Shown piece after piece: positions 17,720-26,386 of a stretch of 64,000 nucleotides of DNA. The stretch covers positions 310,001-374,000 of the forward strand of contig NZ_QTJY01000002.1 in the NCBI RefSeq assembly GCF_003703975.1, given 5' to 3'. The DNA comes from Larkinella soli (lineage in GTDB: Bacteria; Bacteroidota; Bacteroidia; Cytophagales; Spirosomataceae). A model generated the notes under the pieces. That model had not been told where the DNA came from. It did not search any database and worked only from the letters and a program-made list of their open reading frames with translations. Position numbers and translations under genes: made by a program. How positions within the stretch are numbered: position 1 is the first letter of the stretch; every line of letters starts with the position of its first letter.

Positions 17720-19144
17720 TCAACGGCTTTTGGCGGAGGCCACCGGCCGGACGGCGTAGGCTTTGCGCTGCGGCCGCGACAGCAGGGCGTTGGCTTCCGC
17801 ATCGTTTTTGAACTGTTCCTTTTTAGGATCCCAGTACAGCTTGCGGTTCAGCTTCATGGCGGCATGGTGCAGCAGGCAGGCCGAGCAGGACCGGTGCCCG
17901 ATCTCGGCCGGGGCGATGGGTTCCCTGCGGCTCGCCACGCTTTCCAGCCAGTTGCCGTGGTGCTCCTTGCTGACGGTCAGATGCACTTCGTTCGGGCCGA
18001 TCTCGGAGGTAAGGAGCTTCGGATCGCTGGCGTCGAGGGCCTTGGCGGCCTGCTGTTTGGCGACGGGGTCGCTGGCCGTGACCGAGGCATCTCCCCGCGA
18101 CACGAAGATCCAGCCGTCGGTCCCCTCGAATTTGATGCCGTTGGGCAGTTCGTTGCTCACGACCATGCGGACGCCGTTCTCATAGAGGGCTTCCGTCCGG
18201 AAAATACCGTGAACATCCCACAGGCCCTTTTTCGGAAAGTCGGCTTTGCCCCAGATTTCCACCGGACCGGTCAGCTCGGTATTCATGGCCCAGTGGGCGC
18301 AGTCGATGTGGTGCGAGCCCCAGCCGGTGATCATGCCGGCGCCGAACTGCTCACAGCGCAGCCAGCCCGGCCGGTCGTAGCCCACCTGCGGGTGAACCCG
18401 TTTTTCGGTGTAGTAGACCTCCGGCGTCGTGCCGAGCCACATGTCGTAGTTGAGATTCTTCGGGATGGGCATCTCCGGTTCCTCCTCCCCCGACGGATCG
18501 CCGGGCAGGCCGACGTATACGGTTTTCAGCTGCCCGATGCGGCCGTTGCGGACCAGTTCGGCGGCATAGCGGAACTGCCTCGACGAACGCTGCTGGCTGC
18601 CCACCTGCACGATGCGGCCGGTGCGTTTGACGGCGTCGGCCATCAGGCGACCCTCCGCGATGGTCAGCGAAGCCGGTTTCTGCATATAGACGTCCTTGCC
18701 GGCCTCCACCGCATGAACCACGATGGGAGCGTGCCAGTGGTCGGGCGTGCTGACCAGCACGGCGTCGATGTCCTTGTTGTTCAGGAGTTCACGGTAGTCG
18801 GTATACACCCGAACGCCGTCGTAGCCTTCCTTGCCGGTCTTTTTGGCGTAGACCCCGTTGACGAGCTGTTTCGCTTCCTCCGCCCGCTTGCTGTCGACGT
18901 CGCAGACGGCCATGATCAGCGCATTGTCATACTGCCAGACGCCCGGCATATCATGGCCGCGAGAGATGCGGCCCGTGCCGATGGCACCGATGTTGATGCG
19001 GTTGCTCGGGGCGTTTTTTCCGAAGACCGAAGCCGGTACGATGGTCGGGAAGCCGCCGAGGATCGCCGAGGACGCCAGGGTGCCCTTCGCCGTCAGGTCC
19101 AGAAATCTTCTGCGGGATACGACTGATTTTTTTTCCGTTGACAT
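17720..19144 (-). CDS. Gfo/Idh/MocA-family oxidoreductase, Tat-exported (GH109-like subgroup possible)
   Basis: A 474-residue protein from the ATG at 19144, which gives a clean Tat signal (KKSVVSRRRFLDLTAKGTL); a start 16 codons upstream lacks this context. The Rossmann motif is INIGAIGTGRISRGHDMPG. STPDHWHAPIVVHAVEAGKD and DVYMQKPASLTIAEG form the family lysine-proline region. GAGMITGWGSHHIDCAHWAM carries the conserved C-terminal histidine-aspartate motif. Sequences with the PDHWHAP motif and Tat signal include the NAD-dependent glycosidases of family GH109 and related oxidative enzymes. Which reaction applies here is not decidable. This gene is 80 bases downstream of the cytochrome-LRR fusion. 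Confidence 0.88.
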   Translation of the reverse strand: MSTEKKSVVSRRRFLDLTAKGTLASSAILGGFPTIVPASVFGKNAPSNRINIGAIGTGRISRGHDMPGVWQYDNALIMAVCDVDSKRAEEAKQLVNGVYAKKTGKEGYDGVRVYTDYRELLNNKDIDAVLVSTPDHWHAPIVVHAVEAGKDVYMQKPASLTIAEGRLMADAVKRTGRIVQVGSQQRSSRQFRYAAELVRNGRIGQLKTVYVGLPGDPSGEEEPEMPIPKNLNYDMWLGTTPEVYYTEKRVHPQVGYDRPGWLRCEQFGAGMITGWGSHHIDCAHWAMNTELTGPVEIWGKADFPKKGLWDVHGIFRTEALYENGVRMVVSNELPNGIKFEGTDGWIFVSRGDASVTASDPVAKQQAAKALDASDPKLLTSEIGPNEVHLTVSKEHHGNWLESVASRREPIAPAEIGHRSCSACLLHHAAMKLNRKLYWDPKKEQFKNDAEANALLSRPQRKAYAVRPVASAKSR

Positions 19145-19224
19145 AGCGGTAAGGGTTTGGGTGTTCAGGGGTTGGGGTGTCCCTCCTTCCAAATCCTATA
19201 AGACCGGCCTGCCGTTTTTTTACT

Positions 19225-21402
19225 TTAGTTGATGAATACTTCGTCGACCAGCAGCAGCGCCCGCTTGCCTTTGCCCGGATGCCAGTCGGGCAGTTTCTCG
19301 ACCGGCCGGGCGACGATCTTCATGAATGAGACCGGCTGCGGTTTGATGCGGCATTCGACGGCCTTCAGCACCGGGGCGCTTTTCTCCTTCGGCATCGCCG
19401 GCTTTACCGTCCCGAGCAGCTTCAGGTTCTCCCGGGTAGAACCGCCCCAGATTTCCACCAGTTGCGGGGGAAAAATGCCGGTTTCCGGTTCCACCATCAC
19501 CCGCAGGGCCACCGACGCCACGCTGACCGGCTTTCTGAACTCCGACAGCAGCGCCAGATCGTTGTTGCGGACGCCCGCCCAGTTGTTGGCCCAGGCCGGG
19601 CTGTTGGCGTTGAAGGTGCCGAGCTTCCGGTCAAAGAAGGTGTAGGGTCCGTCGGCCTGGTGGACGCGGTTCAGGGGCAGCAGCACGGTCACGCTGTCGG
19701 GCTTGTGGGTGCTTTTGAAGAAGTCGAAAACGGCTTCGCTGCTGCCGAACCAGCCGTCCTTGAAGGCTTTGGCGCGGATGGACGTACTCTTGTCAAGCAC
19801 CGTTCCGGCGGTAAATACCGGCGATTTCAGGCTGTCGGGCTCGGTGCCGTCGGTCGTATACCGGATCTGCACCCCGCGGATCGGGTGTTTCAGCTGGAGC
19901 TGGAGCGTTTCGGTAAAAATCGTCGACGCATTCTTCACCTGCGGAGGGTTCAGCCTGATCGGCTCGCTGTCCTCCCCCCGGAAACCGGAAATAAAGGCGA
20001 CTTCTTTGAATTGTTTCCGCAGCCGGCCGATGTCCGCATCCGATATGCCGGTGTTCCAGAGCGAAACCGTTTCCAGGTTTTTGAACGAGCCGAGCAGCGG
20101 CTGAAGGTCCTGATACCGGATCTTCGTGCCTGACAGCGAGAGGCTTTCGAGTTTTTCGAGGGAGGTCAATTCCTTCAGGCCCCCGCCGGTGATCTCGGTA
20201 AAGTTCAGATTCAGCTTTTCAAGATTTTCAAATTTGGCGACGTTGCGCAGATCGGCGTCCCTGACCGGTAATTTACTGAGGTTCAGGCTGACAATCTGGC
20301 GCCGGATGTCGTCCAGTTCCTGGAGTTTATCCGGGCTGTAGGTGGCTTTATTGTAGAGATTGACCGCCAGGGCCGGGGATTCCTTCGCCAGCGGCAGGAT
20401 GGTGCGGTAGTCGTTGGTCAGCTTCTGCACGGTTTCCTCGTCGGCAGCAGCAAACTCATACTCCGGTTCGGTCGGCTCGGCCGGAACAAAATGAACGGAG
20501 GCTATCCGGCGCAGCGAATCCTGCGGGGGCAGGTCCACGAGTTTCTTTTTAAAGTCGGCCCGACCTTTTACCCACAGCGCCAGCAGGGTTACCTCCTCGT
20601 CGGTCAGCTGGGTTTTGCCCAACGGGGGCATGTGTTTCTTTTCCGCCGGCGGCAGGTGAATCCGCTTCATCAGCAGGCTGCTGTCGGGCAGGCCGGCGAT
20701 GAACAGCCTGCCGGATTTTCCGCCTTTCAGGATCGAGGCCGGGTCGGTCAGGGCCAGTTCGCCCTTCAGTTTTTCGGGATTGTGGCAGCTGACGCACTTC
20801 TGCTCCAGAATCGGCTTGATGACATGGTCAAAGACGACGGCCTGCTCCAGCGGCACGGCTTCCTTCGCGGACCGGCTCGTAATCGGCTCGAACAGGAAGT
20901 TTTCTCCATGCGTCAGCGTGGCTCCGTAATGGCCGGCACCGATCAGCAGCAGCACCGACACCAGCGCTCCCGCCCGCGCCACCGGCGCCCGGTACCAGGT
21001 CTGGTTGCGGCCCCAGAAGATGAGCGAAGCCACGAAGAAAATACCGATCCCCGACCATTTGTGCCATTGCAGCACCGTGCCCGTATACCCTTCCTCGTGG
21101 GACAGAAACAGGCCCATGACCACCGTCAGCCCGGCAGTCAGGGCGCCGAGCAGGAGCAGGTTGTTCAGGAAAATACCATAAAACTCATTGGTGCTGTTGG
21201 CGGTTTTGAAGCGGAAAAACTCCATGCCCATCGCCAGCAGCAGGAACACGATCGGGAAATGCAGAAAAAGCGGATGCATCCGGCCGAAGGATTGCAGCCA
21301 GACCGGCACCTCTACCTTACTTTCGAAAAGCAATAGAAACAAGACGAAGAAGTTCAGCGCGAACAGCACCTGTTCGGCGAACCCAATGATCCTTCTGTTC
21401 AT
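19225..21402 (-). CDS. Membrane c-type cytochrome with LRR, chitobiase-like and discoidin-like domains
   Basis: A 725-residue fusion. Residues about 1-165 contain four hydrophobic helices with HPLFLHFPIVFLLLAMGMEF, like the DUF2231 membrane domain. Next comes a Planctomycete-type cytochrome domain (PSCyt1, about 190-290) with heme motif CVSCH and a distal methionine region KHMPPLGKTQLTDEE. Residues about 370-470 are leucine-rich repeats (LEKLNLNFTEITGGGLKEL). Then a chitobiase/FN3-like segment follows (about 490-570, IRYTTDGTEPDSLKSPVF), and the C-terminal region (about 575-725) resembles a galactose-binding-like beta domain. The protein would be a membrane-anchored electron carrier with carbohydrate- or protein-binding periplasmic modules. 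It follows the DUF1501 gene and a palindromic repeat. Confidence 0.85.
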   Translation of the reverse strand: MNRRIIGFAEQVLFALNFFVLFLLLFESKVEVPVWLQSFGRMHPLFLHFPIVFLLLAMGMEFFRFKTANSTNEFYGIFLNNLLLLGALTAGLTVVMGLFLSHEEGYTGTVLQWHKWSGIGIFFVASLIFWGRNQTWYRAPVARAGALVSVLLLIGAGHYGATLTHGENFLFEPITSRSAKEAVPLEQAVVFDHVIKPILEQKCVSCHNPEKLKGELALTDPASILKGGKSGRLFIAGLPDSSLLMKRIHLPPAEKKHMPPLGKTQLTDEEVTLLALWVKGRADFKKKLVDLPPQDSLRRIASVHFVPAEPTEPEYEFAAADEETVQKLTNDYRTILPLAKESPALAVNLYNKATYSPDKLQELDDIRRQIVSLNLSKLPVRDADLRNVAKFENLEKLNLNFTEITGGGLKELTSLEKLESLSLSGTKIRYQDLQPLLGSFKNLETVSLWNTGISDADIGRLRKQFKEVAFISGFRGEDSEPIRLNPPQVKNASTIFTETLQLQLKHPIRGVQIRYTTDGTEPDSLKSPVFTAGTVLDKSTSIRAKAFKDGWFGSSEAVFDFFKSTHKPDSVTVLLPLNRVHQADGPYTFFDRKLGTFNANSPAWANNWAGVRNNDLALLSEFRKPVSVASVALRVMVEPETGIFPPQLVEIWGGSTRENLKLLGTVKPAMPKEKSAPVLKAVECRIKPQPVSFMKIVARPVEKLPDWHPGKGKRALLLVDEVFIN

Positions 21403-21461
21403 TCCGGGTGGTTTAGGAAATTCGTTTTAGTAACCTTTCAGCTTCTTTTTAACTCAGTCTT

Positions 21462-21510
21462 GACCACCCCCCGGCCCCCTCCTTAGCAAGGAGGGGGATG
21501 GGGGGTGGTC
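21462..21510. repeat. Palindromic repeat, single hairpin copy
   Basis: A 49-base near-perfect palindrome centred on CCTCCTTAGCAAGGAGG, with outer arms GACCACCCCCC and GGGGGGTGGTC and one GG/AT mismatch block. It begins one base beyond the DUF1501 stop codon (minus strand), upstream of the cytochrome-LRR gene. It belongs to the same family as 22976-23083, 30173-30441, 37541-37659 and 48741-49030. Confidence 0.9.
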
Positions 21511-21511
21511 C

Positions 21512-22969
21512 TCAGGCCAGAATATCCCGCACGACCTTGCCCGACACGTCGGTGAGTCGGTAGCGACGGCCGAGGTGTTTGAACGTCAGCTGCTCGTGAT
21601 TGAGGCCCAGCTGGTGCAGGACGGTCGCCTGGAAATCGTGGACGTGGACCGGGTTGCGGGCGATGTTGTAGCCCAGCTCGTCGGTTTCGCCGTAGACGAT
21701 GCCGGGTTTGATGCCGCCCCCGGCCATCCAGATCGTGAAGCAGCGCGGGTGGTGATCCCGGCCGTAGTTGTCCTTCGTCAGCTTGCCCTGGGTGTAGCTC
21801 GTCCGGCCGAACTCCCCGCCCCAGATCACCAGCGTTTCGTCCAGCAGACCGCGCTGTTTCAGGTCGGTCACCAGCGCGGCCGACGCCTGATCGACGTCCT
21901 TCGCCTGTTTGGCGATTTCGAAAGGCAGGTTGCCATGCTGGTCCCAGCCCTGGTGGTAAAGCTGCACGAAGCGGACGCCGTTTTCCGACAGTTTGCGGGC
22001 CAGCAGGCAGTTGGCGGCATAGGTTCCCGGCACGAGGCAGTCGGGGCCGTAGAGCTTCACAACGTCGTCCGGTTCCTTCGACAGGTCGAGTACTTCCGGC
22101 ACGGCGGTCTGCATCCGGTAGGCCATCTCATACTGTTTCACCTTCGCCATGATTTCAGGGTCGCCGAACTCCTCGTAGGCCATCTCGTTGAGTTTGGCGA
22201 GGTTGTCGAGCATGGCCCGGCGTTCGTGGCGGTCCATGCCCTCGGGGTCGCGGAGATACAATACCGGGTCTTCGCCCTTGCTGAACTGCACGCCCTGATG
22301 CACCGAATCCAGAAAGCCGTTGGACCACAATTTGGAGTAGACGCCCTGCCCGTTGCCGATCCCGCGCGAGAGCAGCACCGTGAAGTTGGGAAGGTTCTTG
22401 TTTTCGTTGCCGAGGCCGTAGCTGAGCCAGGCGCCCATGCTCGGCCGGTTGCCCTGCTGGGAGCCGGTTTGCAGGAAGGTCAGTGCCGGGTCGTGGTTGA
22501 TGGCCTCGGTGTACATCGACCGGATGATGCAGAGATCGTCGACGATCTTCGAGGTATAGGGCATCAGGTCGCTCACCCAGGCCCCCGACTGGCCGTACTG
22601 TTTGAAATCGACGAACGACCCGACCAGCGGAAACGACGACTGGTTGGCCGTCATGCCGGTCAGACGCTGGTTGCCGCGCACCGAGGGCGGCAGTTCCTTG
22701 CCCAGCAGTTCCCGGAGTTTCGGCTTGTAGTCGAACAGTTCCTGCTGCGAGGGCGCGCCGTTCTGAAACAGGTAGATCACCCGCTTGGCTTTCGGCGCAA
22801 AATGGGGAATACCGGGCGTAAACGCTTCGTCCTCACTTCCACCGCCTTTGAACAGGTCCGGAATCAGCAGCGACCCCAGGGCCGCACTGCCCAGCCCCAG
22901 GCTCAGCCGGGACAGAAACCGGCGCCGGTTAAAGTTATAGCCGTGTTCTAAAATCTCTTTTTCCATCAT
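21512..22969 (-). CDS. DUF1501 domain protein, Tat-exported (sulfatase-like fold)
   Basis: About 485 residues from the ATG at 22969 (adjacent ATG at 22966), just inside the palindromic repeat; a longer frame would run into the repeat. The N-terminus has a Tat signal (FNRRRFLSRLSLGLGSAALG). The body is DUF1501, a relative of the alkaline-phosphatase/sulfatase superfamily: RVIYLFQNGAPSQQELFDYK, SMYTEAINHDPALTFLQTGS, VQLYHQGWDQHGNLPFEIAK, and the metal-site-like IWGGEFGRTSYTQGKLTKDN and GRDHHPRCFTIWMAGGGIKP. The function is unknown. DUF1501 genes nearly always sit beside DUF1549/DUF1553 cytochrome genes, as here (23086-25407). A second such pair occurs at 44857-48654. Confidence 0.92.
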   Translation of the reverse strand: MMEKEILEHGYNFNRRRFLSRLSLGLGSAALGSLLIPDLFKGGGSEDEAFTPGIPHFAPKAKRVIYLFQNGAPSQQELFDYKPKLRELLGKELPPSVRGNQRLTGMTANQSSFPLVGSFVDFKQYGQSGAWVSDLMPYTSKIVDDLCIIRSMYTEAINHDPALTFLQTGSQQGNRPSMGAWLSYGLGNENKNLPNFTVLLSRGIGNGQGVYSKLWSNGFLDSVHQGVQFSKGEDPVLYLRDPEGMDRHERRAMLDNLAKLNEMAYEEFGDPEIMAKVKQYEMAYRMQTAVPEVLDLSKEPDDVVKLYGPDCLVPGTYAANCLLARKLSENGVRFVQLYHQGWDQHGNLPFEIAKQAKDVDQASAALVTDLKQRGLLDETLVIWGGEFGRTSYTQGKLTKDNYGRDHHPRCFTIWMAGGGIKPGIVYGETDELGYNIARNPVHVHDFQATVLHQLGLNHEQLTFKHLGRRYRLTDVSGKVVRDILA

Positions 22970-22975
22970 CGTGAG

Positions 22976-23083
22976 GACCACCCCCCGGCCCCCTCCTTTG
23001 TAAGGAGGGGGAGTGTGCGCTGCCATGTTCAGCAATCTGCGAAGCCACCCCCTCCTTGCTAAGGAGGGGGCCGGGGGGTGGTC
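22976..23083. repeat. Composite palindromic repeat (two hairpins in a 108-base unit)
   Basis: Two copies of the CTCCTT-n-AAGGAG hairpin lie in opposite orientation around a shared spacer (GTGCGCTGCC then AGCCACCCCC). The outermost ends, GACCACCCCCCGG and CCGGGGGGTGGTC, also pair, so the entire unit can fold as one large cruciform. It begins six bases after the end of the DUF1553-type gene and fills the space before the DUF1501 start codon. The same spacer recurs at 48826-48932. Confidence 0.9.
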
Positions 23084-23085
23084 TT

Positions 23086-25407
23086 TTAAGTTTTAGTTAT
23101 CGTCTCCTCCAGGTTATAAATCGTCGTCACCACCCGCATCAGGGCGGCCAGCCGCACCCGGTCCACACCGGCCGGAATCGGGTATTCGCCGACGGCCAGC
23201 GTCTTCTCGGCGGCCGGGCGCTTCAGGGTTTTGCGTTCCTGTTCGAAATAACCCGTCAGCACCTCCAGTTCCTTTTCGGTCGGTTTGCGGCAGACGATGA
23301 GCCGGAACGCCTTGGAAATCTTGTCTTTCTCCGAAGTTTTTTCCTCCAGCAGCCGGGCGGCCAGCACCCGCGAGGCTTCCAGCACCGTCGGGTCGTTCAT
23401 CATCACCAGCGCCTGGAGGGGCGTGTTGGTCCGGAGCCGTTTCACTTCACAGAGATCCCGGTTGCTGGCGTCGAAAATGGCCAGCGACGGGGGCGGCACG
23501 GTCCGTTTGATGAGCGTATACATGCCCCGGCGGTAGAGTTTGGAGCCGTGGTCCTGGTTGTAGGTCGACAGCAGGCCGCGCCCGGAGGTGGCGCCCTCCC
23601 ACAGCCCCGCCGGCTGGTAGGGCTTGACGCTCGGGCCGCCGATGGTCCGGTTCAGCAGGCCGCTGCTCGACAGCACCAGGTCCCGGACGATCTCGGCGTG
23701 AACGCGGTACCGTGGGCCGCGGGCCAGCAGGATGTTGTCCGGGTCCGCTTTCAGCTTCGCGGACGTCACCACCGCCGACTGCCGGTAGGTGGCCGAGGTC
23801 ACCATCTTCTTCACCAGCCGCTGGATATCCCAGTCGTGTTCCATAAAGTCGACGGCCAGCCAGTCGAGCAGTTCGGGGTGGGTGGGCAGTTCGCCCTGCA
23901 TTCCGAAATCACCGGAGGTCTTCACGATGCCCCGACCGAAAAATTCCTGCCAGAGAATATTGACGTACACCCGGGCGGTCAGCGGATTTTTACGGTCGAA
24001 GAGCCATTGCGTCAGCCCCAGGCGGTTTTTGGGATAGCTCGGATTGAAGGGCAGGATGGCGGCCGGGGTACCGGGTTCCACCTCGTCGCCGTGGGCATCG
24101 TAGACGCCCCGCTTCAGGATGTAGGTCTTGCGCAGGGTGTCCAGGTCGCCCATCACCGACACGATGAGCCGGGCGGTATCCTGCTTGTTGACGAAGGTGA
24201 GCAGGTTCTTCACATCGTCGTCGCTGATCTCCATGAGCGGCTTTTTGGCGTAGGTCTCCGGCCCGCCGATCACCGATTCGATGCCCACCTCGGATACGTT
24301 GTTGAAGAAGGCGAACAACTGGTAATACTCCTTCTGGGAGAACGGGTCGTACTTATGATCGTGGCAATGGGCGCATTCGAGGGTAATGCCCAGCAGGCCC
24401 TTGCCGAAGGTGTCGTTGCGGTCGGTCACGTAGCTGACCCGGTATTCCTCCGGAATGACCCCGCCCTCTTCGGTAATCTTGTGGTTTCGGTTGAAGCCGG
24501 TCGCCAGCAGCTGCTCCTTCGTGTGGTTGGGCAGCAGGTCGCCCGCCAGCTGCCAGGTCACGAAGTCGTCATAATGCATGTTTTTGTTGAAGGCATGAAT
24601 CACCCAGTCGCGCCAGGGCCATTGGGTGCGGTAACCGTCGTCCTGGTACCCGTGCGAGTCGGCGTAGCGGCCGAGGTCGAGCCAGTGCAGGGCCATTTTT
24701 TCGCCGTAGGCCGGATTTTTAAACAGCTCGTCGACGGCCCTCTCGTAGGCGTCCGGGCGGTTGTCGGCCAGAAACCGCTCCATCATCTTCAGGTTGGGCG
24801 GCAGGCCGGTGAGATCGAGGCTCAGCCGTTTCAGCAGGCGTTCCCGGTCGGCTTCCTCATTGGGGGAAAGTCCTTTCTCTTCCTGCTTTTTCAGGATGAA
24901 ATAATCGATCTCGTTTTTGACCCACTCTTCCTTCTCCACCTTCGGGATCGAAGGCTTTTTAGGGGCGACGAAGGCCCAGTGCTTCTCGTACCGGGCGCCC
25001 TGCCGGATCCATTTCTCGATCAGCCGGATTTCGCGGTCGCTCAGCTTCAGGTTCGAGGCCGGCGGGGGCATCATCTGGGAAGTATCTTTGGACGTAATGC
25101 GCAGAAAGGCTTCCGACAGCTCGGGTTTGCCGGCTACGAGGGCGTGGGCGGTCGGGTGTTCTTTCAGGGTCGCAAACGCACTTTTAGGATCGTCGAGCCG
25201 CAGGCCGGCTTCCCGCTTGTTGGCGTCGGGGCCGTGGCAGACCAGACACTTGTCCGACAGGATGGGCCGAATGTCGAAATTATAGCTGACCACGTCGGGC
25301 AGTTCGCCGTCGGACGTGGCGGCCGCATTTCCCGACGTACAGGCCTCCGAAGCCCAGATCAAACCGACCAAAACCAGCCCGCCCAGATAAACGGTTGACT
25401 TAAGCAT
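23086..25407 (-). CDS. Planctomycete-type cytochrome protein (PSCyt1-DUF1549-DUF1553)
   Basis: A 773-residue exported protein; the ATG at 25407 is preferred over a TTG at 25422. The N-terminus has a hydrophobic signal or anchor (MLKSTVYLGGLVLVGLIWAS). PSCyt1 spans about 40-140 with heme motif CLVCHGPDANKRE and methionine-rich MMPPPASNLKLSDRE. PSCyt2/DUF1549 (about 155-360) has DLTGLPPNLKMMERFLADN, DLGRYADSHGYQDDG and the second motif CAHCHDHKYDPFSQKEYY. PSD1/DUF1553 (about 475-740) has DRKNPLTARVYVNILWQEFF and NTPLQALVMMNDPTVLEASR. These proteins are thought to carry electrons and to associate with DUF1501 partners; no enzyme activity is established. It follows the rbsB-like gene by 15 bases. 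Confidence 0.93.
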   Translation of the reverse strand: MLKSTVYLGGLVLVGLIWASEACTSGNAAATSDGELPDVVSYNFDIRPILSDKCLVCHGPDANKREAGLRLDDPKSAFATLKEHPTAHALVAGKPELSEAFLRITSKDTSQMMPPPASNLKLSDREIRLIEKWIRQGARYEKHWAFVAPKKPSIPKVEKEEWVKNEIDYFILKKQEEKGLSPNEEADRERLLKRLSLDLTGLPPNLKMMERFLADNRPDAYERAVDELFKNPAYGEKMALHWLDLGRYADSHGYQDDGYRTQWPWRDWVIHAFNKNMHYDDFVTWQLAGDLLPNHTKEQLLATGFNRNHKITEEGGVIPEEYRVSYVTDRNDTFGKGLLGITLECAHCHDHKYDPFSQKEYYQLFAFFNNVSEVGIESVIGGPETYAKKPLMEISDDDVKNLLTFVNKQDTARLIVSVMGDLDTLRKTYILKRGVYDAHGDEVEPGTPAAILPFNPSYPKNRLGLTQWLFDRKNPLTARVYVNILWQEFFGRGIVKTSGDFGMQGELPTHPELLDWLAVDFMEHDWDIQRLVKKMVTSATYRQSAVVTSAKLKADPDNILLARGPRYRVHAEIVRDLVLSSSGLLNRTIGGPSVKPYQPAGLWEGATSGRGLLSTYNQDHGSKLYRRGMYTLIKRTVPPPSLAIFDASNRDLCEVKRLRTNTPLQALVMMNDPTVLEASRVLAARLLEEKTSEKDKISKAFRLIVCRKPTEKELEVLTGYFEQERKTLKRPAAEKTLAVGEYPIPAGVDRVRLAALMRVVTTIYNLEETITKT

Positions 25408-25422
25408 ACCTCTACCTTCCAA

Positions 25423-26376
25423 TTATTTCATGAATTTAGACAAATTTTCCTTAGTGACCAACTGAAACGGGATTAAGGTTTGCTGATCGAAAGGCCGTCC
25501 TTTCACGGCTTTGATGGCCGTCTCGATGGCCTGCCCCCCCTGCTGCTCGGCGTTCTGGTACACCGTAGCGTCCAGCGTTCCTTTTTTCACGGCCTGAAGT
25601 GCATCCGGGATGGCGTCGATGCTGACCACCACCACCTTCTCCTTCAGGCCCGCGTCGGTCAGGGCCTTGACGGCCCCCATGCCCATCTCGTCGTTGTGAG
25701 CGAATACCGCATTGATCTGGTTACCGTACGACTGAATCCAGTTTTCCATCAGCGACATCCCTTTGGCGCGGTCCCACTCGGCGGTCTGGTGGGCCAGCAG
25801 CTTCAGGCCCGGATACTGTTTCAGAATTTCCCGCGCGCCCTGTTCGCGTTTGATCTGGGCGGCCTGCCCCATATACCCGTGCATCATCACGACGTTGCCC
25901 TTCCCACCCAGCTTTTCGGCGATGAACTTCATGGCGATGCGGCCCGATTCGACGTCGTCGGAGCCGACGAAGGCGGTCGGTGTGGTGCTGGTTTCGGAGT
26001 TGACGTTGATGATGGGGATTTTGGCGGCCAGGGCCTTCGCTACGGCCGGGGAGCTGGCTTCCACCTCGCAGGGGTTCATGATGATGGCGTCCACTTTTTG
26101 GGCGATGAAGCTCTCGACCTGTTCGATCTGTTTCAAAGCCGACCGCTCGGCATCCACCGTGATCAGTTCGACGCCTGCTTCCTGGGCTTTCTTTTCGATT
26201 TCGTCATGAACATTCACGATGAACTCGTTCTGCATACTCAGCATCGTAACGCCCACCGTGAGCTTCTTCTCCCCGCTTTCCTGGCTTTTAGTATCGGAAC
26301 CGGACTGACCGCAGCCGGCCAGCAGCACACCGAGCGAAAGCAGGGAACCCAGCGTAACCGTATGGAAATACTTCAT
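25423..26376 (-). CDS. Sugar ABC transporter substrate-binding lipoprotein (RbsB-like)
   Basis: A 317-residue periplasmic-binding protein of type I fold (Peripla_BP_4). The lipoprotein signal ends LSLGVLLAGCGQSGSD. The mature protein has the N-lobe start LTVGVTMLSMQNEFIVNVHD, the hinge-region motif IIMNPCEVEASSPAVAKALA, and AVFAHNDEMGMGAVKALTDA, the classic ribose-binding-protein segment with the sugar-contacting asparagine and aspartate. It ends the rbsA-rbsC-rbsB set, 10 bases after the permease gene. It would deliver a pentose or related monosaccharide to the permease. The exact sugar is not predictable. Confidence 0.95.
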   Translation of the reverse strand: MKYFHTVTLGSLLSLGVLLAGCGQSGSDTKSQESGEKKLTVGVTMLSMQNEFIVNVHDEIEKKAQEAGVELITVDAERSALKQIEQVESFIAQKVDAIIMNPCEVEASSPAVAKALAAKIPIINVNSETSTTPTAFVGSDDVESGRIAMKFIAEKLGGKGNVVMMHGYMGQAAQIKREQGAREILKQYPGLKLLAHQTAEWDRAKGMSLMENWIQSYGNQINAVFAHNDEMGMGAVKALTDAGLKEKVVVVSIDAIPDALQAVKKGTLDATVYQNAEQQGGQAIETAIKAVKGRPFDQQTLIPFQLVTKENLSKFMK

Positions 26377-26386
26377 TTCTAAAGGC

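Noticed and set aside
23056-25398. A 780-codon plus-strand open frame opposite the DUF1553 cytochrome gene, and similar long antisense frames at 7229, 8050, 16255, 17699, 21575, 30468, 34761 and 52053
   Set aside because: The translations are rich in H, R, G and Q without known motifs, while the minus strand encodes clear families with signal peptides and catalytic motifs. Long antisense frames are expected at this GC content.
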